64,000 bases of DNA, taken from positions 121,990-185,989 of the forward strand of contig JAGIAH010000012.1 in the NCBI GenBank assembly GCA_017744915.1, read 5' to 3'. The number at the start of each line of letters is the position of its first letter. The first letter of the stretch is position 1. Below are positions 33,192 through 43,276 of the stretch, one piece after another. The notes beneath the pieces were generated by a model. It was not told the DNA's origin. It did not search any database and saw nothing but the letters and a program-made list of their open reading frames with translations. A program made the translations under genes and the position numbers. Source of the stretch: Agrobacterium tumefaciens. GTDB lineage: Bacteria; Pseudomonadota; Alphaproteobacteria; Rhizobiales; Rhizobiaceae.

Positions 33192-36100
33192 TCACGCAGC
33201 GCTGTCGATCTTCTCCTCGCCATTGGTCGGCACATAGTTCAGCACCGGCCCGAGCCAACGCTCCACCTCTTCCACCGGCATATCCTTGCGGCGCGCATAA
33301 TCGAGAACCTGGTCGCGCTCCACCTTGGCCACGCCGAAATAATAGCTCTCCGGATGGCCGATATAGAGGCCGGAGACGGAAGAGCCGGGCCACATGGCAT
33401 AACTTTCCGTCAGTTCCACACCCGCCGCATTGGTGGCGTCCAGCAGGGCAAACAGTGTCTTCTTTTCGGTATGATCCGGCTGGGCCGGATAGCCGGGCGC
33501 GGGGCGGATACCGGCATAGGCTTCGCCTATCAGATCGTCACCGCCAAGAGCCTCATCCGGCGCGTAACCCCAGAACTCCTTGCGAACCCGCTCATGCATG
33601 CGCTCGGCAAAGGCTTCGGCAAAACGGTCGGCCAGCGCCTTGACGAGGATGGACGAATAATCGTCATTGGCCCGCTCGAAACGCTCGGCAATCGCCACTT
33701 CCTCGATACCCGCCGTCACCACGAAGCCGCCGACATAATCGGCAACGCCGCTATCGACGGGCGCAACGAAGTCGGACAACGCCACGTTCGGACGGCCATC
33801 ACGCTTGGAAAGCTGCTGGCGTAGCGTGAAGAAGGTTGCCAGCTCTTCCTTGCGGCCTTCATCGGTGAACAGACGGATATCGTCACCAACGGCATTGGCC
33901 GGCCAGAAGCCGATCACCGCCCGCGGCCGGAACCACTTTTCCTCTATGATCTTCTTCAGCATGGCCTGCGCATCGGCATAAAGCTGCCGTGCCGCTTCAC
34001 CCTGCTTTTCGTCCTCGAGGATGGCCGGGAAACGACCCTTCAATTCCCAGGTCTGGAAGAACGGCGTCCAGTCGATGTAACGGGAAAGCTCTTCCAGATC
34101 GTAGGTCTCGAACACCCTGGTGCCGAAGAATTGCGGCTTGACGGCACTATAAGCGGTCCAGTCAATCTTGTGCGCATTCTCGCGGGCGCGGGAAAGCGGC
34201 AGGCGCTGCTTTTCGCGCTCGTTGCGGGCATGGGCTTCGGCCACCTTGGCATATTCGGCGCGGATGCCGTCGATGTAAGCAGGTTTCTGCTCTTCGGAAA
34301 GAAGCGCGGAAACAACGCCGACCGCGCGCGAGGCGTCGGTGACATAGATCGCCTGCCCCTGCTCATAACGCGGATGGATTTTTACAGCCGTATGCACTCG
34401 GCTTGTCGTCGCGCCGCCGATCAGAAGCGGAATGTCGAAACCCTGCCGCTCCATCTCAGCCGCCACATGCACCATTTCGTCCAGCGACGGGGTGATGAGG
34501 CCAGAGAGGCCGATCACATCCACCTTCTCCGCAATCGCCGTTTCGAGGATTTTCGTCGTCGGTACCATGACGCCGAGATCGATGATCTCGTAATTGTTGC
34601 AGGCGAGAACGACACCGACAATGTTCTTGCCGATATCGTGCACATCGCCCTTCACGGTCGCCATCAGCACCTTGCCGGCGGCACTACGCTCGGCCCCGCC
34701 ATTCTGGCGCTTTTCTTCTTCCATGTAAGGCAGCAGCACGGCAACGGCCTGCTTCATCACGCGGGCGGATTTCACCACCTGCGGCAGGAACATCTTGCCG
34801 GAACCGAACAGATCACCCACCACGTTCATGCCGGCCATCAGCGGCCCTTCAATGACATGCAGCGGACGCTCCGCCTTCTGGCGCGCCTCTTCCGTATCGG
34901 CCTCGATATATTCGGTGATGCCGTTGACCAGCGCATGTTCCAGCCGCTTCTCGACCGGAAGTTCACGCCAGGAGAGATCCTGCACCTTGGTATCCTTGGC
35001 GCCGGTGCCACGGAAGCGCTCCGCGACCTCCAGCAGCCGTTCGGTCGCGTCGTCGCGGCGGTTCAGCACCACATCTTCGCAGGCCTCGCGCAGTTCCGCA
35101 TCGATATTATCGTAAACCGCAAGCTGACCGGCATTAACGATGCCCATATCCATGCCCACCTGAATGGCGTGGTAAAGGAACACGGCATGCATCGCCTCAC
35201 GCACCGGCTCATTGCCGCGGAAGGAGAAGGACAGGTTGGAAACACCGCCGGAAATATGCGTGAGCGGCATGGTTTCGCGGATGGTCTTGGTGGCCTCGAT
35301 GAAGTCCACGCCGTAATTATTGTGCTCCTCGATGCCCGTGGCCACCGCAAACACGTTGGGGTCGAAGATGATGTCTTCCGGCGACAGGCCGGCCTTTTCA
35401 GTCAGCAGCTTGTAGGCACGCGCGCAGATTTCCACCTTGCGCTGATAGGTATCCGCCTGCCCGACCTCGTCAAAGGCCATGACGACAACCGCCGCACCGT
35501 AATTGTGGACGAGCCGCGCCTGCTGGAGAAACTTCTCCTCGCCTTCCTTCAGCGAAATGGAATTGACGATCGACTTGCCCTGAACGCATTTCAGGCCGGC
35601 CTCGATGATCTCGAATTTCGACGAGTCGATCATCACAGGTACGCGGGCGATATCCGGCTCGGCGGCGATGAGGTTCAGGAACTCCACCATCGCCTTTTCG
35701 GAATCGATCAGGCCTTCATCCATGTTGATGTCGATGATCTGCGCGCCGTTTTCCACCTGATCGCGGGCAACCGCCAGCGCCGCCGTATAATCACCGGCGG
35801 TGATGAGCTTGCGGAAGCGGGCAGAGCCGGTGACGTTGGTGCGCTCGCCGACATTAACGAAGGGAATATCCTTGGTCAGCACAAAGGGCTCAAGACCCGA
35901 AAGCGACATGAAGGGCTTGTGTTCAGGGATCGGGCGCGGCTTGTAGTCCTTGACCGCTTCGGCAATCGCCCGGATGTGCTCCGGCGTCGAACCGCAGCAG
36001 CCGCCGACGATGTTGACGAGACCGTCACGCACGAAACCTTCCACCTGACGTGCCATCATCTCGGGCGTTTCGTCATATTGGCCGAATTCGTTCGGCAGGC

Positions 36101-36980
36101 CGGCATTCGGATAGGCGCAGACGAAAGTATCGGCCACATCCGACAGTTCCTGCAGATGCGGACGCATGGCATCCGCACCCAGCGCGCAGTTCAGGCCGAT
36201 GGTGAAGGGGTTGGCGTGGCGCACCGAATTCCAGAACGCAGACGGCGTCTGGCCGGAGAGCGTGCGACCGGAAAGGTCGGTGATCGTGCCTGAAATCATG
36301 ACCGGCAGGCGAATGCCCTTGGCCTCGAAACGTTCCTCGCAGGCGAAGATCGCCGCCTTGGCGTTCAGCGTATCGAAGATCGTCTCGATGAGGATGATAT
36401 CGGCACCGCCGTCGATCAACCCGTCGATCTGCTCGCCATAGGCAATGCGCAGATCGTCGAAACTGACGGCGCGGTAACCGGGATTGTTGACGTCAGGTGA
36501 AATCGAGGCTGTGCGGTTGGTCGGGCCGATGGCGCCGGCCACGAAACGGCGGCGGCCATCTTCCCGCTCGGCACGCTGGGCAGCGCGGCGGACGATTGCC
36601 GCACCTTCGCGGTTGAGATCGTAGACGGCATTTTCCATCTCGTAGTCGGCCTGCGCGATGCGTGTGGACGAAAACGTGTTGGTTTCGAGAATATCCGCAC
36701 CCGCCATGGCGTAGCGATAGTGGATCTCTTCGATGGCATCAGGCTGGGTCAGGATCAGAAGGTCGTTGTTGCCCTTCTGGTGACAGGCACAGCCGATGAA
36801 ACGGTCGCCGCGGAAATGATCCTCGTCAAAACCGAGACCCTGAATCTGTGTGCCCATGGCACCGTCGAGAATGAGGATGCGTTCGCTGGCGGCTTCGCGC
36901 AACGCCTTGAAAATTTCCGCGCCGTCGCGCTTTGCCCCTTCGGGGCCAAACAGATCGTCAAACACGGGCATACTCCTCAT
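33192..36980 (-). CDS. metH: cobalamin-dependent methionine synthase
   Basis: A ~1262-residue full-length MetH, which moves the methyl group of 5-methyl-THF to homocysteine through cobalamin. Domains in order: homocysteine-binding barrel ([11 protein letters not shown]; zinc cysteines in GLNCALG and GGCCGS), pterin-binding barrel (about 360-620; [11 protein letters not shown]), B12 cap and B12-binding domain with GDVHDIGKN (near 760-770), and the C-terminal SAM-activation domain with [12 protein letters not shown]. Start choice is open: ATG 36980 (MRSMPVFD) or ATG 36971; GAGGAG almost touches the latter. A SahR-type palindrome lies just upstream, linking it to sahR-metF 31 kb away. Confidence 0.97.
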   Translation of the reverse strand: MRSMPVFDDLFGPEGAKRDGAEIFKALREAASERILILDGAMGTQIQGLGFDEDHFRGDRFIGCACHQKGNNDLLILTQPDAIEEIHYRYAMAGADILETNTFSSTRIAQADYEMENAVYDLNREGAAIVRRAAQRAEREDGRRRFVAGAIGPTNRTASISPDVNNPGYRAVSFDDLRIAYGEQIDGLIDGGADIILIETIFDTLNAKAAIFACEERFEAKGIRLPVMISGTITDLSGRTLSGQTPSAFWNSVRHANPFTIGLNCALGADAMRPHLQELSDVADTFVCAYPNAGLPNEFGQYDETPEMMARQVEGFVRDGLVNIVGGCCGSTPEHIRAIAEAVKDYKPRPIPEHKPFMSLSGLEPFVLTKDIPFVNVGERTNVTGSARFRKLITAGDYTAALAVARDQVENGAQIIDINMDEGLIDSEKAMVEFLNLIAAEPDIARVPVMIDSSKFEIIEAGLKCVQGKSIVNSISLKEGEEKFLQQARLVHNYGAAVVVMAFDEVGQADTYQRKVEICARAYKLLTEKAGLSPEDIIFDPNVFAVATGIEEHNNYGVDFIEATKTIRETMPLTHISGGVSNLSFSFRGNEPVREAMHAVFLYHAIQVGMDMGIVNAGQLAVYDNIDAELREACEDVVLNRRDDATERLLEVAERFRGTGAKDTKVQDLSWRELPVEKRLEHALVNGITEYIEADTEEARQKAERPLHVIEGPLMAGMNVVGDLFGSGKMFLPQVVKSARVMKQAVAVLLPYMEEEKRQNGGAERSAAGKVLMATVKGDVHDIGKNIVGVVLACNNYEIIDLGVMVPTTKILETAIAEKVDVIGLSGLITPSLDEMVHVAAEMERQGFDIPLLIGGATTSRVHTAVKIHPRYEQGQAIYVTDASRAVGVVSALLSEEQKPAYIDGIRAEYAKVAEAHARNEREKQRLPLSRARENAHKIDWTAYSAVKPQFFGTRVFETYDLEELSRYIDWTPFFQTWELKGRFPAILEDEKQGEAARQLYADAQAMLKKIIEEKWFRPRAVIGFWPANAVGDDIRLFTDEGRKEELATFFTLRQQLSKRDGRPNVALSDFVAPVDSGVADYVGGFVVTAGIEEVAIAERFERANDDYSSILVKALADRFAEAFAERMHERVRKEFWGYAPDEALGGDDLIGEAYAGIRPAPGYPAQPDHTEKKTLFALLDATNAAGVELTESYAMWPGSSVSGLYIGHPESYYFGVAKVERDQVLDYARRKDMPVEEVERWLGPVLNYVPTNGEEKIDSAA

Positions 36981-37013
36981 TTCGATTTGCAAGATCGCAA
37001 GCAGTCAAGTCAC

Positions 37014-37029
37014 ATAAAGATATGTTTAT
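37014..37029. promoter_or_regulatory. SahR-type operator upstream of metH
   Basis: ATAAAGATATGTTTAT matches the sahR operator ATAAAGATATCTTTAT in 15 of 16 positions and is centred ~41 bases before the metH start. A further ATATATCTT half-site follows at 37033-37041. Confidence 0.75.
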
Positions 37030-37156
37030 GTCAATATATCTTCAAGGGACAGGCATGGCTTTGCGCCATTGCACGACGTTACGAAATATCGCTGACAGAT
37101 GACAGGTTTATACGGCAAGGATATAAGCCGAAGCAGCAAACCGCATGGAGGACGAG

Positions 37157-38404
37157 ATGCCCGAAGACGATCACAACAGCCGCAGCTGGAACACCCTGCC
37201 CTGGCACCGCCAGTGGCTGGTGAAACAGGCCGAGGGACTTTTCGATTTCTTCCAGCACCGCGCCCTCAACCCCGCCGGCGGTTTCTTCGATCTCGACGCC
37301 AAGGGCGCACCGCTGCAGAAAAACGATCCCGTGCGCGGCATCCACGCCTCCGCCCGCATGGTGCATTGCTTCTCCATCGGCCACCTGCTCGGCCGCCCGG
37401 GTTGCGGCGATATCGTCGATCACGGCATGACCTATCTCTGGAACAGGCACCGCGACGGCGAGCATGGCGGCTATTTCTGGCAGGTGAACGATGCCGGCCC
37501 AGTGGATGCCACCAAGCAGGGCTACGGCCATGCCTTCGTGCTTCTGGCCGCCTCATCCGCCAAGACCGTCGGCCACCCTCTCGCTGACAAGATGCTGGCC
37601 GACATTACCGAGGTTCTGGAAACCCGGTTCTGGGAAGAAAAGCATGGCGCCATCGCCGAGGAATTCCATCGCGACTGGTCGCCTATCGAGAACTATCGCG
37701 GCCAGAACTCCAATATGCATCTGACCGAAGCACTGATGGCCGCTTATGAGGCGACGGGCGACAGCAACTACCGGACCAAGGCCGAGCGCATCGCCGATCT
37801 CGTCATCCGCCGCCGCGCCGGCGAGCTGGATTTCCGCGTGCCGGAACATTTCGACGAGAACTGGACGCTCGACAAGGATTATCGCGGCAACGAAATGTTC
37901 CGCCCCTCTGGCTCCACCCCCGGCCACTGGCTGGAATGGGCGCGCCTTATCCTGCAATTATGGGTGCTGGGCGAGCGCCGCCACGACTGGATGCCGGTCG
38001 CCGCCAAATCGCTGTTCGTGCAATCCATGGCGCTCGGCTGGGATCGGGAAAAGGGCGGCTTCTTTTATACGCTCGACTGGAACGACAATCCCGACAAGCG
38101 GGCGAAGCTCTGGTGGCCCATGTGCGAGGCAGCGGGTGCAGCCCATTTCCTCAATGAAAACCTGCCGGCAGACCCGTTCTACGAAGACAGCTACCGCCGC
38201 ATCTGGAGCACCATCGCCAACAGCTTCATCGACCACGCCAATGGCGGCTGGCACGAGGAGCTGACGGAAGACCTGGTTCCCGCCCACACGCTGTTCCCCG
38301 GCAAGGGCGATATCTACCACGCGCTTCAGGCCTGCCTCATCCCGCTTTTCCCGGCAGCAGGAAGCCTGACGAAGGTGATCAAGGAGAGCGGCGGGGATTA
38401 TTGA
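37157..38404 (+). CDS. AGE-family sugar isomerase/epimerase (mannose isomerase-like)
   Basis: A 415-residue (alpha/alpha)6-barrel protein of the N-acylglucosamine 2-epimerase superfamily. Family histidines and acids are visible in NDPVRGIHASARMVHCFSIG, NSNMHLTEALMAAYE and KGDIYHALQACLIP. The length and motifs fit the aldose-ketose isomerase branch (D-mannose isomerase, YihS) better than renal-type GlcNAc epimerase. Agrobacterium is a classical source of mannose isomerase. The ATG at 37157 is chosen for GGAGG 6 bases upstream. It is divergent from metH and unrelated to it. Confidence 0.85.
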   Translation: MPEDDHNSRSWNTLPWHRQWLVKQAEGLFDFFQHRALNPAGGFFDLDAKGAPLQKNDPVRGIHASARMVHCFSIGHLLGRPGCGDIVDHGMTYLWNRHRDGEHGGYFWQVNDAGPVDATKQGYGHAFVLLAASSAKTVGHPLADKMLADITEVLETRFWEEKHGAIAEEFHRDWSPIENYRGQNSNMHLTEALMAAYEATGDSNYRTKAERIADLVIRRRAGELDFRVPEHFDENWTLDKDYRGNEMFRPSGSTPGHWLEWARLILQLWVLGERRHDWMPVAAKSLFVQSMALGWDREKGGFFYTLDWNDNPDKRAKLWWPMCEAAGAAHFLNENLPADPFYEDSYRRIWSTIANSFIDHANGGWHEELTEDLVPAHTLFPGKGDIYHALQACLIPLFPAAGSLTKVIKESGGDY

Positions 38405-38459
38405 GCAGCATTGCGGGAAACGAATGCCAGCTGACGACGGCGCCGAAGACTTCTCTGCC

Positions 38460-38544
38460 GTCATGCTCGGGCTTGTCCCGAGCATCTGCTACCTATCCGC
38501 TGGACGCAACGTGGTTGGATCCTCGGGACAAGCCCGAGGATGAC
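38460..38544. repeat. GTCATCC double-hairpin repeat, copy 3 (inverted)
   Basis: Hairpins GCTCGGGCTTGTCCCGAGC and CCTCGGGACAAGCCCGAGG flank ~35 bases containing CAACGTGGTTGG. Its reverse complement aligns with the copy at 58469, so it is in the opposite orientation. It lies between the convergent isomerase and phosphatase genes. Confidence 0.88.
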
Positions 38545-38594
38545 GCCGCGCGGAAAGGACACCGCCGGGGTAAATCAAAGGCGTCCCGAAATCC

Positions 38595-39173
38595 TCAAAA
38601 CCCGATGGTTTCCTCGAAATCATCCCAGGACTGGTACATTTCATACCGCCCGATGCCGGGGATCGGCACATGCCCGTAATAGGGCGAAAGCTGGAACTCG
38701 GCGGCCGCCTCGCTCTTGCCGGCCACGGCCGCCACGTAAATGGCGGAGGCAAGCCCGGTGCGGTTTGCGCCATGCTCACAATGGATGAGGATCGGTTTTT
38801 CGGCATTGCGCAGCACAGCCGCCAGCGTTTCCGAATCCTCCACCGAAACCCTTTCGCTTGAGCTCAGCGGATAATCGACAAGCCGGATGCCATTGTTTTT
38901 TGCTGCCTGATTTTCGGCGTCATACCAGGCTTCGCGCTTTTCATCGCGCAGATTGATGATCGTCTTGATGCCATAGGTCTTGGCGTAAGTGGTGATGTCC
39001 TTGCCGCTCGGCTGAGCCGAACGATAAAGCTCGCCGGGAATGACTTCGTGAAAATTTCCGGTCAGCTGACCGATGCCCATATGCGCGCCCGCCAGAACCG
39101 GCAGGGCGACAAGGCCGATGGCGGTGATTTTCAGAAACTTCAAAACAATACGCAAAACATCAACCCGCGACAT
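38595..39173 (-). CDS. membrane-anchored dual-specificity/tyrosine phosphatase-like protein
   Basis: 192 residues: an N-terminal hydrophobic anchor or signal (ITAIGLVALPVLAGAHMG) and a cysteine phosphatase domain. The P-loop is HCEHGANRTG (C-x5-R), and the general acid could be in the region around LVDYPLSS. The fold places it with DSP/PTPLA-type or Siw14-like phosphatases that act outside the cytoplasm or at the membrane. Substrates may be phosphoproteins, lipids or inositol phosphates; sequence does not decide. It stands alone. Confidence 0.82.
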   Translation of the reverse strand: MSRVDVLRIVLKFLKITAIGLVALPVLAGAHMGIGQLTGNFHEVIPGELYRSAQPSGKDITTYAKTYGIKTIINLRDEKREAWYDAENQAAKNNGIRLVDYPLSSSERVSVEDSETLAAVLRNAEKPILIHCEHGANRTGLASAIYVAAVAGKSEAAAEFQLSPYYGHVPIPGIGRYEMYQSWDDFEETIGF

Positions 39174-39366
39174 TCATCGAATGGCTGGGAGATGGCATCG
39201 CAAACCGACGAAAACAAGTCAGGCACCACCCGAACACCTTTCGGTGCGGGCAACGGGAACTGGCCTGCCGCCGTGAAGCCGCTGTGATGCAAGGATTTTT
39301 CGGCCACCACTCGCCGACGCGGAAATTTTTCAAAATGCCGTGATAGCCGGAAGCCGCGCGAAGCCC

Positions 39367-39819
39367 TCAGTCGAATTCCGCGGAAACGACGGTGACGCGC
39401 CATTCCAGCCGCTGCGGCTCCGCCCTTTCATTGCCGCGCAGGCGGAAGGAGCGGCAGGCCGAGAATGTCTCCCCGGCCTCGATCCGCCTTTCGCTCACCT
39501 GATAGGGATCGAAGGTGACAGAGGCGCGAAAGGCGGGCTCGAAGCCTTCCAGCGTATAGGTCAGCCGCTGCACGGCGACATTATTATCGTTGCGGAAGCT
39601 GACACGAATGGGCAGCGCCGCATCCGGGCACGAGGCATCAAAATCCGCGGTCGCGATGATATGTTCAAGCCGCTTGCTGCCGCGCCACCAGTCATAGATG
39701 ACAAAGGCGGCGGTCGTCGTCCAGATCAGGAGCAGGCAAATGACAACGGATTTCAGATGCCGCGGAAACGCAATGAGGGTGAGAAGAAGAATGGCGCTGA
39801 GAACGGCTCCGACAATCAC
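39367..39819 (-). CDS. hypothetical protein with two N-terminal membrane helices
   Basis: 150 residues. Two hydrophobic helices (MIVGAVLSAILLLTLIAF and VVICLLLIWTTTAAFVIY, with a basic turn between) are followed by a ~95-residue domain that appears beta-rich, with three cysteines. The domain ends in an immunoglobulin-like pattern (LPIRVSFRNDNNVAVQRLTY), suggesting a membrane-tethered periplasmic Ig-like module. I recognise no named family. It stands alone. Confidence 0.65.
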   Translation of the reverse strand: MIVGAVLSAILLLTLIAFPRHLKSVVICLLLIWTTTAAFVIYDWWRGSKRLEHIIATADFDASCPDAALPIRVSFRNDNNVAVQRLTYTLEGFEPAFRASVTFDPYQVSERRIEAGETFSACRSFRLRGNERAEPQRLEWRVTVVSAEFD

Positions 39820-40264
39820 GTCGTTCCTCCCGCGCTAAAACAAAACCCCATGCGATCTCATCCTCCCATGCACTTGCCGCCCGCAACGGCCACACTTGCG
39901 GCAGGGTCGCGAGGGTATCGTCTCAACGGCGGTTTGCACCGTTTGGCGTGCGGCACGAAGCACCGGCATTGCCGCCGTCAACCACAACTCTATGGTCGCT
40001 CCCCCCGCTGTCAAGACAACCAAGCGTGACACCCGCCGCCCCCCCCGCCCGACCCGCGATGAAACGACGGAGGGAACCAAATGCCGCTGAAGGCGTTCGC
40101 AGCATCAGAACCGCATGGCGGGGCGGTAAAAAGCGCCACGATCCGGGGCAAGACGGCCAGCAACGCCAGACGGACACAGCGCCTCTTGGAACCGCCGAAC
40201 CCCGCCCCATATTAAAAGCAGCTAATCTATGCTATGGATGTCAGTCAGCTCAGGGAGAAAAACG
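39820..40264. other. 445-base gap upstream of the porin gene
   Basis: No gene here is supported; the open frames are GC-biased shadows without ribosome sites or family motifs. A C-rich stretch lies near 40030-40055. The final ~60 bases, with AGGGAG before 40265, must contain the porin promoter and leader. Confidence 0.4.
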
Positions 40265-40897
40265 ATGAAAACGCTGATCGTAACGTCACTCCTGGCCCTG
40301 TCGGCCAGCACCGCAATGGCCGCGGATGCCGTCTACGAAACGCCCGCACCGCCGGTTGCGCAGGAAACCCTGCCGGTCTTCACCTGGTCTGGCCCCTATC
40401 TTGGTATTCAAGGCGGCGCGGGCTGGGCGAATGGCGATTTTTCGGCGGGCGGGCCCGTGGCCTCCGATAATTTCGATGGCGGCATTCTGGGCGCCTTCGC
40501 GGGTTACAATTACCAGTTCGACAATAATATGGTCCTCGGCATCGAGGGCGATGTCGACTACAACTGGAATGACAATGATTATGCGGGGGTCAAGATCGGC
40601 ACCGACTGGCAGGGCTCCGTCCGCGGCCGCGTCGGTTATGCCTTCGACCACGCACTGATCTATGCCACCGCCGGCTGGACCGCCACCCGCGGCTTCATCG
40701 AAACACCCGGCGCCGGCAAGGACAGCACCACATTCAACGGTTACACCGTTGGCGCGGGTCTGGATTATGCCTTCACCGACAATGTGTTCGGCAGGCTGGA
40801 ATATCGCTATAACGACTATGGCGACAAGGATATCTTCGGCATCAATACCGATGTCGACCAGCACACCGTCAAGGTCGGTCTCGGTGTGAAGTTCTGA
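40265..40897 (+). CDS. outer membrane beta-barrel protein (Omp25/31 family)
   Basis: 210 residues: signal peptide MKTLIVTSLLALSASTAMA, then an eight-stranded barrel. Typical pieces are FTWSGPYLGIQGGAGWANG, GGILGAFAGYNYQFDNN, GIEGDVDYNW, GRVGYAFDHALIYATAGW and the closing VKVGLGVKF with terminal phenylalanine. This is the Rhizobiales Omp25/Omp31/RopB family of abundant surface proteins, which tether or shield the outer membrane. The ATG at 40265 has AGGGAG upstream. Terminator at 40919. Confidence 0.92.
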   Translation: MKTLIVTSLLALSASTAMAADAVYETPAPPVAQETLPVFTWSGPYLGIQGGAGWANGDFSAGGPVASDNFDGGILGAFAGYNYQFDNNMVLGIEGDVDYNWNDNDYAGVKIGTDWQGSVRGRVGYAFDHALIYATAGWTATRGFIETPGAGKDSTTFNGYTVGAGLDYAFTDNVFGRLEYRYNDYGDKDIFGINTDVDQHTVKVGLGVKF

Positions 40898-40918
40898 TCC
40901 TGACCGGATGATCTCGGC

Positions 40919-40946
40919 AAAAGCCCGGCCATCCGCCGGGCTTTTT
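40919..40946 (+). terminator. terminator after the porin gene
   Basis: AAAGCCCGGC and GCCGGGCTTTTT pair across loop CATCC; a T run follows. Confidence 0.88.
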
Positions 40947-41109
40947 CGTGGCAGAAAGACCGCGCCGGGCACCGGGCGTCCGCCTGAAAAGTGTGAGAGA
41001 ATGTGAACCCCGGAAAAACGGAATATTCACAGGACATTCACCCGTGCCGTGCCATCATCCGGGCATAATGAGCCTCTATCTCCCGAAGCAGGCTTATGGA
41101 GTAGCCCCG

Positions 41110-41478
41110 ATGAAAAAGATAATTCTTTCCACCATTGCCGCGCTGGTCGCCACCGGCAGCGTCTTCGCATCCTACGGCACCGCTGCCGCGCAGGACTATC
41201 CCTATCGTCCGCGCTATGACCGGGGTTACGACCGCGGCGGCCCACCCCCGCCGCCCTACCGCGAACACCGCCGCCACAATGACGGCGCAGCGATTGCCGG
41301 CGGCCTCGCCGCAGGCGTGATCGGCGGCCTGATCGGCGGCGCCATCGCCAATAATAACGGCCCCCGCTACTACGAACCGCCACCACCGCCCCCGCCGCGC
41401 TGCTGGTTCGAAGACCGCCGCGTGCCGAATTCCTATGACGGCGGCTGGCATACGGAGAGCATGCGGGTCTGCAACTGA
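41110..41478 (+). CDS. small secreted protein with glycine-zipper segment
   Basis: 122 residues beginning MKKIILSTIAALVATGSVFA, a standard signal peptide. A Tyr/Arg/Pro-rich stretch with a GGPPPPPYREHR run follows. Then comes a glycine zipper (AIAGGLAAGVIGGLIGGAIA) that could insert in a membrane, and a C-terminal part with two cysteines (CWFEDRR and MRVCN). Glycine-zipper proteins of this size are frequent in Rhizobiales and lack assigned roles. The ATG at 41110 is the start that yields the signal peptide. Confidence 0.75.
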   Translation: MKKIILSTIAALVATGSVFASYGTAAAQDYPYRPRYDRGYDRGGPPPPPYREHRRHNDGAAIAGGLAAGVIGGLIGGAIANNNGPRYYEPPPPPPPRCWFEDRRVPNSYDGGWHTESMRVCN

Positions 41479-41628
41479 CCGCATCGCCGACGATTCGCGC
41501 AGGATGATCCGATCAGTCTAACCGGCTGGTCGGATTTTTGCTGGATGAACCGCTCGCAACGCGTCAGCAGCGTCCCAGATGCTGACTTGAGATTTTCAAT
41601 AACCTACGCTGTGACTCTTAGATGAAAA

Positions 41629-41704
41629 TGGTGGGCCCGGAGGGACTCGAACCCCCAACCAAGCGGTTATGAGCCGCCGGCTCTAACCATTGAGCTACAG
41701 GCCC
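41629..41704 (-). tRNA. tRNA with anticodon CAT, most like tRNA-Ile2 (lysidine type)
   Basis: Read on the minus strand, a full cloverleaf begins GGGCCTG and ends CGGGCCC-ACCA. The D arm is GCTCAATGGTTAGAGC, the anticodon stem GGCGG/CCGCT with loop CTCATAA, and the T arm GGGGGTTCGAGTCCCTC. The CCA end is encoded. The anticodon is CAT. The D arm, anticodon-loop surroundings and TTGGTT variable region resemble E. coli ileX (Ile2, modified by TilS) more than initiator or elongator tRNA-Met. Initiator is excluded by the normal 1-72 pair. Confidence 0.9.
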
Positions 41705-41882
41705 TTTTCGGAAAGATGATCCGAAATACCGGTTCGCAATGGCTCGAATCCGGTGGGTCACGCTCTAACGTAATTTTTACAGCCCGACAAGCCAATGATG
41801 CTTTCGCAAAGCAGTGCCGCCGTATTAGCTACACAATCTAAGGCAATACCCTTCAAAGGGACTCAATCAAAGAGGAAACACC

Positions 41883-42626
41883 ATGAAGACAAAAACGGCC
41901 CGCCTTTTCGCACTCACCGCATTGACCGCAGCGGCCATGATGCCGCTTGCCGCCCAGGTCTCTGCGCAGGATACCAGCCTGCGCGAAGCCACCATCAGTG
42001 TTTCCGGCGAAGGCCAGGCGGCCATCGCGCCCGATATGGCTATTCTTTCCTTCAGCGTCGTCAAGCAGGCGGAAACCGCCGCGGCTGCGCTGACTGAAAA
42101 TTCCAAGGCGCTCGCCGATGTTCTGAAGGCGCTGAAAGAGGCCGCCATCGAAGACCGCGACCTGCAGACGAGTAATTTCTCGTTGCAACCGATTTATAAG
42201 CAGAACGAGTCCAAGAACGGCGTTTATGTCGCGCCTGAGATCACCGGCTATCAGGTGTCCAACGGCCTGACAGTGCGGGTGCGCGATCTGAAAAAGCTCG
42301 GCACGATCCTCGATACCTCCGTCAAGCTCGGCATCAACCAGGGTGGCGATATCACCTTCACCAATGACAAGCCCGAAGCGACGGTGACCGAAGCCCGCAA
42401 GCTGGCCGTTGCCGATGCTCTGGCCAAGGCGAAAACGCTGACGGAAGCGGCAGGCGTGAAGCTTGGCCGTGTCATTCAGATCAGCGAAAACTCGCAGCGC
42501 CCGATGCCGGTACCGGCGGGCATGATGCGTGCTTCGATGATGAAGGAAGCCGACAGCGTGCCGATCGCTTCGGGTGAAAACAGCTACAGCGTGTTGGTCA
42601 ACGTCACCTTCGCTCTCGACCAGTAA
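41883..42626 (+). CDS. SIMPL domain (DUF541) periplasmic protein, Bp26/Omp28-like
   Basis: 247 residues with signal peptide MKTKTARLFALTALTAAAMM ending at VSAQD. The SIMPL domain is seen in ISVSGEGQAAIAPDMAILSF, KDLQTSNF-type DRDLQTSNFSLQPIY and the C-terminal YSVLVNVTFALDQ. The Brucella homologue, known as the 26-kDa periplasmic immunogenic protein, forms a hollow hexadecamer. AGAGGAAA precedes the ATG. It is terminated at 42698. Physiological function in Agrobacterium is unknown. Confidence 0.9.
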   Translation: MKTKTARLFALTALTAAAMMPLAAQVSAQDTSLREATISVSGEGQAAIAPDMAILSFSVVKQAETAAAALTENSKALADVLKALKEAAIEDRDLQTSNFSLQPIYKQNESKNGVYVAPEITGYQVSNGLTVRVRDLKKLGTILDTSVKLGINQGGDITFTNDKPEATVTEARKLAVADALAKAKTLTEAAGVKLGRVIQISENSQRPMPVPAGMMRASMMKEADSVPIASGENSYSVLVNVTFALDQ

Positions 42627-42697
42627 GATCGGCGGCGGGCGGCACCCCGGTGCCGCTCCTGCCCCATCTTCGGTTCCGCCAAAAGCATATTGCAAAA

Positions 42698-42740
42698 AGA
42701 AATGCCCCTCGCTGCCATTGCGGAAGCGAGGGGCATTTTT
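42698..42740. terminator. terminator after the SIMPL gene
   Basis: AATGCCCCTCGCT and AGCGAGGGGCATT pair in a 13-bp stem with an 11-base loop. It is flanked by an A-rich left side and TTTTT on the right, between convergent genes. Confidence 0.88.
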
Positions 42741-42790
42741 GATCAACCTGCCATACGGGGATATTGGCAGATCAATAAAGTGCGCTGCTA

Positions 42791-43126
42791 TTAGCGGCGG
42801 ATTACCGGGCAACCGCGCTCATTGGCGAAAACGACGCGGTCACGGCCATAGCGGTTGAAGCCTGCCACCACGACACGGCGCGGCGAAACATCCACCACGC
42901 GGGCGCGGCGAAGGCCCATGCGGCTTGCCTTTTCTTCCGCAAGCCAGGGCGAGCAGCCGCGGCGCGGGCGATCCGGGCGACCCCAGCCGGGACGATGACC
43001 ATAACCGTCCTGAACCTGAACCCTGAACTGAACATCCGAGCCTGCGGAAGCCGCCGGCGCAGTGAAGGAAATTCCACCGAGGGCGATGAGGGCAGCCAGG
43101 CCGGCTTTTGCGAAGGTGCTGAACAT
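42791..43126 (-). CDS. small secreted basic protein of unknown function
   Basis: 111 residues. MFSTFAKAGLAALIALGGIS begins a signal peptide ending at ASAGSD. The mature protein is rich in Arg and Gly and holds two cysteines (RRGCSPW and ERGCPVIRR). The middle (EEKASRMGLRRARVVDVSPRR) matches a short recurring pattern of Rhizobiales secreted proteins, in which a helix is followed by a VVAG-type strand. The ATG at 43126 is preceded by GGAGTGAG. No function can be assigned. Confidence 0.75.
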   Translation of the reverse strand: MFSTFAKAGLAALIALGGISFTAPAASAGSDVQFRVQVQDGYGHRPGWGRPDRPRRGCSPWLAEEKASRMGLRRARVVDVSPRRVVVAGFNRYGRDRVVFANERGCPVIRR

Positions 43127-43276
43127 GAACTCACTCCGTTTGTTTCTGTGCCGACAGAGGAACATCCCCCGGCGATTGACGAGACCTTAGAGCCGCCTGC
43201 CTGAATATGAACAGAACCGAATGTTCAGCAGGCGTTCAGAGATATTAACACGGTTGACAGCGATCGGATCCGTCTA

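Noticed and set aside
34131..36293. 720-codon open frame on the plus strand inside metH
   Set aside because: It is antisense to a full-length MetH with all family motifs; GC-rich third positions keep antisense frames open. The same applies to long frames opposite ettA (2078-3874), the ThDP enzyme (6363-7763), the ABC ATPase and dehydrogenase (27685-29865), rpoD (48029-49816), dnaG (50195-52207), the chemoreceptor (56357-58300) and carB (62049-63722).
36981..37156. SAM or cobalamin riboswitch before metH
   Set aside because: The leader is only a few dozen bases and holds an operator palindrome; no conserved riboswitch helices are visible.
39820..40264. Small protein genes in the gap before the porin
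   Set aside because: Frames of 60-106 codons exist on both strands but are low-complexity Arg/Pro/Ala sequences without ribosome sites or family signals.
41629..41704. Elongator or initiator tRNA-Met
   Set aside because: The anticodon is CAT, but the D arm, anticodon stem and variable region resemble Ile2 (ileX). The initiator lacks a normal 1-72 pair, which is present here. Elongator Met cannot be fully excluded.
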